Shown here one piece after another: positions 23,037 to 29,059 of a stretch of 49,716 nt of DNA. The stretch is from the NCBI GenBank assembly GCA_945878385.1, contig CAMCTE010000001.1:1-49716 (forward strand). The letters run 5' to 3'. The DNA comes from Azohydromonas lata NBRC 102462. Its GTDB lineage: Bacteria > Pseudomonadota > Gammaproteobacteria > Burkholderiales > Burkholderiaceae_C. Each line of letters opens with the position of its first letter. The stretch's first letter is position 1. The notes under the pieces are model-generated. The model made no database searches. It worked only from the letters and a program-made list of their open reading frames with translations, and was not told the DNA's origin. The position numbers were made by a program, and so were the translations under genes.

Positions 23037-24764
23037 CTATTTGCCCAGCACGCCCAACTGCTTGTTGATCATCCATTGCTGCGCAATCGACAGGATGTTG
23101 TTCGTCAGCCAGTACAGCACCAGGCCGGCCGGGAAGAAGAAGAACATGAAGGAAAACGCGATGGGCATGATCCACATCATCTTGGCCTGCACCGGGTCCG
23201 GCGGCGTGGGGTTCAGCCAGGTCTGCAGCAGCGAAGAGGCCGTCATCAACAGGGGCAGGATGAAGTAGGGGTCCTTGGCCGAGAGGTCGGTGATCCAGCC
23301 CACCCACGGTGCGTTGCGCATTTCCACGCTGGACAACAGCACCCAGTACAAGGCGATGAAGAACGGCATCTGGGCCAGGATGGGCAGGCAGCCCCCCAGT
23401 GGGTTCACCTTTTCTTCCTTGTAGATGCGCATCATTTCCTGCTGCATCTGCTGCGGCTTGTCCTTCAGGCGCTCGCGCAATTCCATGATGCGCGGGTTGA
23501 TGGCCTTCATCTTGCCCATGCTGCGGTAGGCACTGGCGTTGAGCCAGTAAAACGCCGCCTTGAGCAGGAACACCAGCGCCACGATGGCCCAACCCCAGTT
23601 GCCGATGACGCTGTAGAGCTGGTCCAACAGCCAGAACAGCGGCTTGGCCAACACGGTGAACCAACCGTAGTCCTTCACCAGTTCCAGGCCCGGGGCCAGT
23701 TCCGCGAGCTTCTTTTCTTCCTGGGGGCCGGCAAACAGCCGCGCCTCGTGCGCCACGCTCGCACCCGGGGCCACGCTGCCCAGGGGCATCACGGCGGCAA
23801 TCGAATACAGGTTGTCGCCCACCTTGGCGGTGCGGTATTCGCGCGGCTGCTTGTCGGCCAGGATCCAGGCCGATGCGAAATAGTGCTGCACCATGGACAC
23901 CCAGCCGTTGTCGGCCGTCTTTTCATGGTCGGCCTTGTGCTTCTCGATGTCCTTGAAGTCCAGCTTCTGGAATTTCTTGGCATCGGTGTACAGGGCCGGG
24001 CCGGTGAAGGTGAAATAGAAGGCCGACTCACCCGGGGGCGGGTTGCCGTCGCGCACCAGCTGCAGGTAAAGCTGCGGCTCCACCGCAGCAGCGGTGTCAT
24101 TGGCCACTTCGTGCTTCACGCCGATGGTGTAGTCGCCCCGCTTGAGCGTGTAGGTCTTGGTGAGCTTCACGCCACCGGCGCCTTGCGGCGTTTCAAACCG
24201 AACCTGCAGTTCGGTCTGGCCGTCCTTGAGCACAGTGTCGCTGCTGATCAGTTGCAGGGTGCTCAAGTGGTTGGGCAAGGCAACGCCCGCCTGGTTGGTG
24301 ATCAGCCCTGTCTGCGCCAAGTACACCCGCTGCGCCGACTGGTCGAACAACAACACATTGCGCGTGGTGTCTTCGGGGTCACGGTGCTGCAGCAGTTCGA
24401 GCTTCTGCAGTTCACCGCCGCGCGTGCTGAAGGTGGCCTTGACCACATCGGTGCTGACCGTGAAGGTGGACGCCGCTGCGACCTGGCCGGCGACTGAGCC
24501 AGCAGAAGGCACAGCGGCCGCAGGGCCTACCCCACCACCCGCTGCGGGCAGGGCAGCCGCCGGCGCCGGCACAGCGGCGTTGGTGGCCGCCCCCGAACCC
24601 GGCACCGCTGCAGGGGCTGGCCCTGCGGCCACCGGCGCGGCCGTCTTGGCCGGGCTGAGCGAAAACATGGAAGGCTGGCCGTTGTGCTTTTGCCAGGCGT
24701 CCCACAGCAACACCAGGGACATCGTGAAGATCACCCACAGCAGGGTGCGGCGCATGTCGGTCAT
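23037..24764 (-). CDS. yidC: Membrane protein insertase YidC
   Basis: This 575-residue inner-membrane insertase folds and inserts membrane proteins alone or with SecYEG. The start MRRTLLWVIFTMSLVLLWDAW is the N-terminal membrane anchor. A linker rich in alanine and proline and the large periplasmic beta domain (about residues 85-350) follow. The conserved five-helix core contains FWLLDQLYSVIGNWGWAI, QMPFFIALYWVLLSSVEMRNAPW and PAGLVLYWLTNNILSIAQQW. The ATG overlaps the yidD stop by 4 nt, so the two are probably translationally coupled. Confidence 0.96.
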   Translation of the reverse strand: MTDMRRTLLWVIFTMSLVLLWDAWQKHNGQPSMFSLSPAKTAAPVAAGPAPAAVPGSGAATNAAVPAPAAALPAAGGGVGPAAAVPSAGSVAGQVAAASTFTVSTDVVKATFSTRGGELQKLELLQHRDPEDTTRNVLLFDQSAQRVYLAQTGLITNQAGVALPNHLSTLQLISSDTVLKDGQTELQVRFETPQGAGGVKLTKTYTLKRGDYTIGVKHEVANDTAAAVEPQLYLQLVRDGNPPPGESAFYFTFTGPALYTDAKKFQKLDFKDIEKHKADHEKTADNGWVSMVQHYFASAWILADKQPREYRTAKVGDNLYSIAAVMPLGSVAPGASVAHEARLFAGPQEEKKLAELAPGLELVKDYGWFTVLAKPLFWLLDQLYSVIGNWGWAIVALVFLLKAAFYWLNASAYRSMGKMKAINPRIMELRERLKDKPQQMQQEMMRIYKEEKVNPLGGCLPILAQMPFFIALYWVLLSSVEMRNAPWVGWITDLSAKDPYFILPLLMTASSLLQTWLNPTPPDPVQAKMMWIMPIAFSFMFFFFPAGLVLYWLTNNILSIAQQWMINKQLGVLGK

Positions 24765-25069
24765 GGTTGGGGTCCGTTTTGGGGAGCGTTTTGGGGAGCG
24801 TTTTGGGGAGCGTTTTCGGGAGCGTTAACCGAAGCAGCGGAAGCAGTCGTGCCGGGCACCGGGTCCAGACCACCCTGGCACCAAGGGTGGCAGCGCAGCA
24901 CACGCCACCCCGCCAAACCCGTACCGCGCCACGCACCATGGTGTTCAAGCGCCTGCAGCGCATACACCGAACAGGTGGGCGTGAACCGGCATTGTGTGCC
25001 AAGCCACGGGCTGAGCAGCAGGCGATAGGCCTTGATGGGCCAGGACAATAGACGGGCCACTGGACTCAT
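24761..25069 (-). CDS. yidD: Membrane protein insertion efficiency factor YidD, with a repetitive C-terminal tail
   Basis: This 102-residue membrane-associated protein aids YidC-dependent insertion. The family core spans about residues 8-70 and includes IKAYRLLLSPWLGTQCRFTPTCSVYALQALEHHG and GWRVLRCHPWCQGGLDPVP, with the three conserved cysteines. After the core, a tail of about 28 residues consists largely of N-A-P-Q repeats encoded by a 12-bp tandem repeat. YidD proteins normally end soon after the core, so the tail looks like a replication-slippage extension that reaches the yidC start codon. Confidence 0.9.
   Translation of the reverse strand: MSPVARLLSWPIKAYRLLLSPWLGTQCRFTPTCSVYALQALEHHGAWRGTGLAGWRVLRCHPWCQGGLDPVPGTTASAASVNAPENAPQNAPQNAPQNGPQP
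24776..24823. repeat. 12-bp tandem repeat, four copies, inside yidD
   Basis: Four consecutive 12-bp units of GTTTTGGGGAGC (plus-strand reading) occupy 24776-24787, 24788-24799, 24800-24811 and 24812-24823. The fourth unit has a single G-to-C change. On the coding strand they encode a repeating Asn-Ala-Pro-Gln/Glu pattern. The repeats stop 12 nt before the yidC ATG, so copy-number change would preserve frame, altering only tail length and spacing to yidC. Confidence 0.9.
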
Positions 25070-25098
25070 GCAGGGCTCATGTGTGACTCACGTGGGGC

Positions 25099-25644
25099 TC
25101 ACTGCTGGCCCACCCGCTCGTACAGGCGCTTCACTGCTTGCCCCACCAGGTGCTGCAGTTCTTCGCGCGCTGCACGGCGCAAGGGCGCAGAGGCGGCGCT
25201 GGGGTACAGGCTGCGGTCAAAACCCTGGCGCAAGCGCAACACCCACACACCAGGCGGCAAACCCGCGGGCTCGCCTTGTTGGTCAGCCAGGGCTTGGCGC
25301 ATCTGCCGGCGGATCAGGTTGCGGGTTACGGCCCGACGGGCATGGCGCTTGGGCACCACAAAGCCTGCCCAAGCGGGTTTGCCATGTTCATCCACCGGGT
25401 TGTCCACCGGGTTTTCAAGAGACTTATCCACAGGCCCACTGAGGTTGGCCGGGGCAGCTGAGGATAAGCCTTCGGTTTTACCCACCCAGCGCCGCTGAAC
25501 AATACCCCCCGTGAGGTGGTGCACCGCGAAGTGTGGGGTCTTGGCCAGCCAAGGCTGCGCCAACGCCCGCTTGAAGTCTTCAGCGTTCGTGATGACCAGC
25601 ACGGGCGAGGGCGAAGCCAGAAGAAAAGGGGCGCTGACCGGCAT
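25099..25644 (-). CDS. rnpA: Ribonuclease P protein component RnpA, with an internal insertion
   Basis: This protein of about 181 residues is the subunit of RNase P that helps the catalytic RNA process tRNA 5' ends. The RNR motif RHARRAVTRNLIRRQ lies near residue 100, preceded by FVVPK and followed by a normal C-terminal helix. Typical RnpA has about 115-125 residues. Here about 30 to 35 residues (approximately 57-89, containing GPVDKSLENPVDNPVDEH) are inserted between the first strand and FVVPK, plus an extended N-terminus. An in-frame GTG at 25647 immediately precedes the chosen ATG. It is the second gene after rpmH, as usual. Confidence 0.9.
   Translation of the reverse strand: MPVSAPFLLASPSPVLVITNAEDFKRALAQPWLAKTPHFAVHHLTGGIVQRRWVGKTEGLSSAAPANLSGPVDKSLENPVDNPVDEHGKPAWAGFVVPKRHARRAVTRNLIRRQMRQALADQQGEPAGLPPGVWVLRLRQGFDRSLYPSAASAPLRRAAREELQHLVGQAVKRLYERVGQQ
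25391..25414. repeat. Two 12-bp direct repeats inside the rnpA insertion
   Basis: TCCACCGGGTTG (25391-25402) is followed at once by TCCACCGGGTTT (25403-25414), differing at the last base. On the coding strand the pair specifies the NPVD-NPVD segment of the RnpA insertion. The unit length matches the yidD repeat but the sequence does not. Confidence 0.8.
25424..25432 (+). promoter_or_regulatory. Perfect DnaA box inside rnpA
   Basis: TTATCCACA matches the DnaA consensus box exactly and lies within the rnpA coding insertion. A one-mismatch copy on the other strand, TGAGGATAA, lies at 25459-25467. Both are about 0.5 kb from the two perfect boxes next to dnaA. A role in DnaA binding or titration is an inference. 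Confidence 0.6.
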
Positions 25645-25703
25645 CACCGGGCGCCCCAGTCGACAGTTTGCGCTGGAAGGTTCGGCGTTGCAGGCCGAAT
25701 GGC

Positions 25704-25838
25704 TTAAGCGGCCAGACGCTTGCGGCCCTTGGCGCGGCGCGCACGGATGACGGCACGGCCGCCGCGGGTCTTCATGCGAACCAGGAAGCCGTGCGTGCGG
25801 GCGCGGCGCGTCTTGGAAGGTTGATAGGTGCGCTTCAT
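25704..25838 (-). CDS. rpmH: 50S ribosomal protein L34
   Basis: The 44-residue product is L34 of the large ribosomal subunit. It starts MKRTYQPSKTRRARTHGF and is followed by LVRMKTRGGRAVIRARRAKG and ends RKRLAA, which is the canonical full-length sequence. It is very basic, as expected for an rRNA-binding protein. It is too short to be picked up by a typical length cut-off. A good sigma-70-type promoter lies about 30 nt upstream. rnpA starts about 60 nt downstream, and the rpmH-rnpA pairing beside dnaA is universal in bacteria. Confidence 0.98.
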   Translation of the reverse strand: MKRTYQPSKTRRARTHGFLVRMKTRGGRAVIRARRAKGRKRLAA

Positions 25839-25868
25839 AGTAGAGGCCTGAAATCGGGAAAACCCGCT

Positions 25869-25897
25869 ATTAGAACACCGCCGCGGGCAGTGGTCAA
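25869..25897 (-). promoter_or_regulatory. rpmH promoter
   Basis: Reading the minus strand, a -35 element TTGACC (25897-25892) and a -10 element TCTAAT (25874-25869) are separated by exactly 17 bp. Each matches the sigma-70 consensus at five of six positions. Transcription would begin near 25862, giving a leader of about 24 nt before rpmH. Confidence 0.65.
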
Positions 25898-25973
25898 ACC
25901 TGCCGTTTCAAGACACCCCGTGGCATGCCCCGTTTTGTGGGGGATGTCAAGCGCCGAACACAGGCCCTGAATC

Positions 25974-25982
25974 TGTGGATAA
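25974..25982 (-). promoter_or_regulatory. Perfect DnaA box (minus strand)
   Basis: TGTGGATAA on the plus strand is the reverse complement of the consensus TTATCCACA. It lies about 60 bp before the dnaA start, just upstream of the likely dnaA promoter. Confidence 0.75.
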
Positions 25983-26034
25983 CCCTGCTTTCAAGGCGCC
26001 ATAAGGCTCTAGAATGCGATCGCTCGACAACCTG

Positions 26035-26043
26035 TTATCCACA
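26035..26043 (+). promoter_or_regulatory. Perfect DnaA box abutting the dnaA start codon
   Basis: TTATCCACA ends at the base directly before the preferred dnaA ATG (26044). DnaA bound here would cover the translation start region and the DNA downstream of the candidate -10 element TAGAAT (26010-26015), in keeping with autorepression of dnaA. Its match is exact. Confidence 0.75.
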
Positions 26044-27603
26044 ATGACACCCGACTTCTGGTCCCGTTGTTGCGAGCGTCTGGCCGCGGAAATTCCTGAG
26101 CAGCAGTTCAATACTTGGATCCGCCCCCTGGCTGCCCCGCAGCTCTCCGATACGGCCGCAAACCCCGGCACCGCTCTGGTGGCCCGGATGGAAGTTCCCA
26201 ACCGCTTCAAGCTGGACTGGATTCGTTCGCAATACGGCCGCTTGCTGGATGCCGTGATGAGCGATGCGGCGGCCCAGCCGGTTCGGCTTGAACTGGTGCT
26301 GGCCCCCCAACGCAATGCCGGCCCGGCCGCCGGCTCCGGTATGCCGTCGCGCGAACCGGTGTCCGTGGGCCGTGTGCTTCGCCACAGCCTGCTGCCAGCC
26401 GGGGCCGGGGCCGACGACAGCGACGATGATGAACCCGGCGGATCTGCACCCCCGGCCACCGATGCCGGCCCAGGCGGTACCCGGCGGCCCACTGCACACG
26501 CCCATGCCGCGGTGTCGCCCAGCTCACCCGGGCCGTCGTACAACGGCTTCGCATCTGGCGCTGCCAACCCACACGCCATTGGCGCCAACCGGCTGAACCC
26601 GGCCCTCACTTTCGACACTCTGGTGGCTGGCCGTGCCAACCAGATGGCCCGCACGGCCGCCTTGCATGTGGCCGGCGCTCCTGGCCACATGTACAACCCA
26701 CTGTTCATCTACGGCGGTGTGGGCCTGGGCAAAACCCATCTGATCCATGCCGTGGGCAATTCCCTGCTCAAAGACAAGCCCCACGCACGCATCCTGTACT
26801 TGCATGCCGAACAGTTCATCTCCGATGTGGTGAAGAACTACCAGCGCAAGACCTTCGACGAACTCAAGGCCAAGTACCACCAGCTCGACCTGCTGCTGAT
26901 CGATGACGTGCAGTTCTTCGCCGGCAAGGAACGCACGCAGGAAGAGTTCTTCAACGCCTTTGAAGCCCTGCTGGCCAAGAAGGCCCACATCATCATGACC
27001 AGCGACACCTATCCCAAGGGTCTGGTCGACATGGACGAGCGCCTCACCAGCCGCTTCGACAGCGGCCTGACGGTGGCCATCGAACCACCGGAGCTGGAAA
27101 TGCGGGTGGCCATCCTGATCCGCAAAGCCGAGAGCGAAGGCACGCCCTTGCCCGAGGATGTGGCCTTCTTCGTGGCCAAGAATGTGCGGGCCAATGTGCG
27201 CGAGCTCGAAGGCGCCCTGCGCAAGGTGCTGGCCTATGCGCGTTTCACCCACAAGGACATCACGATCAACCTGGCCCGCGAGGCCTTGAAAGATCTGCTG
27301 AGCCTGCAGAACCGCCAGATCTCCATCGAAAACATCCAGAAGACGGTGGCCGACTTCTACAAGATCAAAGTGGCCGACATGTATTCCAAGAAGCGGCCGA
27401 ACTCCATCGCCCGCCCGCGCCAGATTGCGATGTACCTGGCCAAGGAAATGACGCAGAAAAGCCTGCCCGAAATTGGCGACAGCTTCGGCGGGCGCGACCA
27501 CACCACGGTGCTGCACGCCGTGCGCAAGATTGGCGGGGAACGGCAGAAGGACACCGAACTCAACCAGCAGCTGCATGTGCTGGAGCAGACGCTCAAGGGA
27601 TGA
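26044..27603 (+). CDS. dnaA: Chromosomal replication initiator protein DnaA
   Basis: This 519-residue AAA+ initiator binds DnaA boxes and melts the origin. Domain I starts TPDFWSRCCERLAAEIPEQQ. A flexible linker (about 85-185) is rich in Pro, Gly, Ala and Asp. The AAA+ domain has Walker A GGVGLGKTH near 223 and Walker B LLLIDDVQFF near 282. Domain IV has the DNA-binding signature SFGGRDHTTVLHAVRKI near 480. The linker is longer than in E. coli. An in-frame ATG at 26014 with AAGG (26003-26006) upstream would add ten residues; the 26044 start fits family alignments better, though it lacks a ribosome-binding site. Confidence 0.96.
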   Translation: MTPDFWSRCCERLAAEIPEQQFNTWIRPLAAPQLSDTAANPGTALVARMEVPNRFKLDWIRSQYGRLLDAVMSDAAAQPVRLELVLAPQRNAGPAAGSGMPSREPVSVGRVLRHSLLPAGAGADDSDDDEPGGSAPPATDAGPGGTRRPTAHAHAAVSPSSPGPSYNGFASGAANPHAIGANRLNPALTFDTLVAGRANQMARTAALHVAGAPGHMYNPLFIYGGVGLGKTHLIHAVGNSLLKDKPHARILYLHAEQFISDVVKNYQRKTFDELKAKYHQLDLLLIDDVQFFAGKERTQEEFFNAFEALLAKKAHIIMTSDTYPKGLVDMDERLTSRFDSGLTVAIEPPELEMRVAILIRKAESEGTPLPEDVAFFVAKNVRANVRELEGALRKVLAYARFTHKDITINLAREALKDLLSLQNRQISIENIQKTVADFYKIKVADMYSKKRPNSIARPRQIAMYLAKEMTQKSLPEIGDSFGGRDHTTVLHAVRKIGGERQKDTELNQQLHVLEQTLKG

Positions 27604-27834
27604 AGCGGCCGGGATAAGCCTGGGGATAAAGCCGGGAGGCCTGGCTGACAACTGGCAGCTTGCCCACAGGCCCGGTGGATTCAGGAAAGTTGTTGTAAGT
27701 GGCTCCCGCAACGGTACAGCGTTCGGGCACAGGGTTGTGGAGAGGCCAAGTGCTTGAAAAAACAGGTGAAAATATGGTTTTCCACAGAAAGTGGAAGCCT
27801 CTATTCAGTTCTACCAATCTGAAAGATTGAAAAC
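27604..27834. promoter_or_regulatory. dnaA-dnaN intergenic region with degenerate DnaA boxes (alternative oriC or dnaN promoter)
   Basis: This 231-bp gap has two one-mismatch DnaA boxes: TGGGGATAA (27621-27629) and TTTTCCACA (27778-27786). A weaker site, TTGCCCACA, lies at 27660-27668. The stretch 27751-27795 is the most AT-rich in the neighbourhood. Two small hairpins lie close to dnaN: TTCCAC-AGAAA-GTGGAA (27780-27796) and CAATCT-GAA-AGATTG (27815-27829), the latter ending 5 nt before the dnaN ATG. Confidence 0.5.
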
Positions 27835-28959
27835 ATGATTGTCGTGAAGGCGGCACAAGAGCAGATCCTCAACGCCCTGCAGGCCGTGGCCGGCATCGTC
27901 GAGCGGCGCCACACCTTGCCCATACTGGCCAATGTGCTCATCCGCAAGACGGGTTCGGAAATCGAGTTCACGACATCGGACCTGGAAATCCAGGTGCGCA
28001 CGCGGGCTTCACTGGGTGGGGATGAAGGCACCTTCGCCACCACCGTGGGCACCCGCAAGCTCATCGACATCCTGCGCAGCCTGCCGGGCGACCAGGTGGT
28101 GAGCCTGAGCACGGCGCAAAGCCGCCTGACCCTGCAGGGTGGCAAGAGCCGCTTCACCTTGCAGACTCTGCCGGCCGACGACTTTCCGCTGGTCAATGAA
28201 TCGGTGGATTTCGGCCCGGCCTTCTCGGTGCCACAAGCCACGCTCAAGGGCCTGATCGGGCAGGTGCACTTCGCCATGGCGGTGCACGACATCCGCTACT
28301 ACCTCAACGGCATCCTGTTCGTGGCCGAAGGCAAGACGCTCACGCTGGTGGCCACCGACGGCCACCGCCTGGCCCTGGCGCAGGCGCAGCTTGAGCACGA
28401 GATGCCCAAGCAGGAAGTCATCCTGCCGCGCAAGACGGTGCTGGAACTCATGCGCCTGTTGCGCGACACCAAGGCCGAAGGCGAAGAGCAGGCCCCGATT
28501 GAGATGCGTTTTGCGCCCAACCAGGCCAAGTTCAGCTTCTCAGGGCTCGAATTCGTCACGAAGCTGGTGGAAGGCAAGTTCCCCGACTACAACCGCGTGA
28601 TTCCCAAGAACCACAAGAACAAGATCACCCTGGGCCGCACCACGCTGCTGGCTTCACTGCAGCGCGCGGCCATTCTCACCAGCGACAAGTTCAAGGGTGT
28701 GCGGCTCAATGTGGAAGCCGGTCTGATGAAGATTGCCTCCAGCAATGCCGAGCAGGAAGAGGCCAGCGAAGAAATCGAAATCGACTACGCGGGCGACGCC
28801 ATCGACATCGGCTTCAATGTGAACTACCTGATGGATGCGCTGGCCAACATGACGCAGGACATGGTGACCGTGGAGTTGCAGGACTCGAATTCCAGCGCGC
28901 TGCTGACCATTCCGCAGCAAGGTGGCTTCAAGTATGTGGTGATGCCCATGCGCATCTGA
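27835..28959 (+). CDS. dnaN: DNA polymerase III subunit beta (sliding clamp)
   Basis: This 374-residue protein dimerises into the ring that tethers DNA polymerase III to DNA and recruits Hda, mismatch-repair and translesion proteins. It starts IVVKAAQEQILNALQAVAGIVERRHTLPILANVL, the typical N-terminus. The three-fold clamp domains continue through VHDIRYYLNGILFVAEG and ALANMTQDMVTVELQDSNS. The C-terminus YVVMPMRI contributes to the partner-binding groove. The length matches the family (E. coli 366). It follows dnaA by 231 nt and is closed off by an intrinsic terminator. Confidence 0.97.
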   Translation: MIVVKAAQEQILNALQAVAGIVERRHTLPILANVLIRKTGSEIEFTTSDLEIQVRTRASLGGDEGTFATTVGTRKLIDILRSLPGDQVVSLSTAQSRLTLQGGKSRFTLQTLPADDFPLVNESVDFGPAFSVPQATLKGLIGQVHFAMAVHDIRYYLNGILFVAEGKTLTLVATDGHRLALAQAQLEHEMPKQEVILPRKTVLELMRLLRDTKAEGEEQAPIEMRFAPNQAKFSFSGLEFVTKLVEGKFPDYNRVIPKNHKNKITLGRTTLLASLQRAAILTSDKFKGVRLNVEAGLMKIASSNAEQEEASEEIEIDYAGDAIDIGFNVNYLMDALANMTQDMVTVELQDSNSSALLTIPQQGGFKYVVMPMRI

Positions 28960-28977
28960 CAAGGCGCCTGTGGTGCC

Positions 28978-29022
28978 GGCCCGCTCACGGCGTGAAGCCT
29001 GAAGCGGGCCTTGTGTTTTTTT
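28978..29022 (+). terminator. Intrinsic terminator after dnaN
   Basis: GGCCCGCT (28978-28985) and AGCGGGCC (29003-29010) form an 8-bp GC-rich stem, followed by TTGTG and a run of seven T. This is the strongest factor-independent terminator in the window. A second hairpin, GCGGGC-TGCTTG-GCCCGC (29023-29040), follows directly and lies just before gyrB. Together they suggest that dnaA-dnaN and gyrB are separate transcription units, or that gyrB relies on readthrough. Confidence 0.85.
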
Positions 29023-29059
29023 GCGGGCTGCTTGGCCCGCCATTTGGATCGAAGCGAAC

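Larger units (their letters stand above)
25839..26043. other. Candidate replication origin (rpmH-dnaA intergenic region)
   Basis: This 205-bp gap between divergent rpmH and dnaA holds two perfect DnaA boxes, one on each strand (25974-25982 and 26035-26043). It also contains the rpmH promoter and the probable dnaA promoter. Transcription diverges here. The rpmH-dnaA interval is a common oriC location. The dnaA-dnaN gap is the main alternative, and the two could act together. No long AT-rich unwinding element stands out in this interval. Confidence 0.55.

Noticed and set aside
24776..24823. Possible CRISPR or mobile-element repeat
   Set aside because: The units are directly adjacent with no spacers and lie inside a coding gene; they are a simple tandem repeat.
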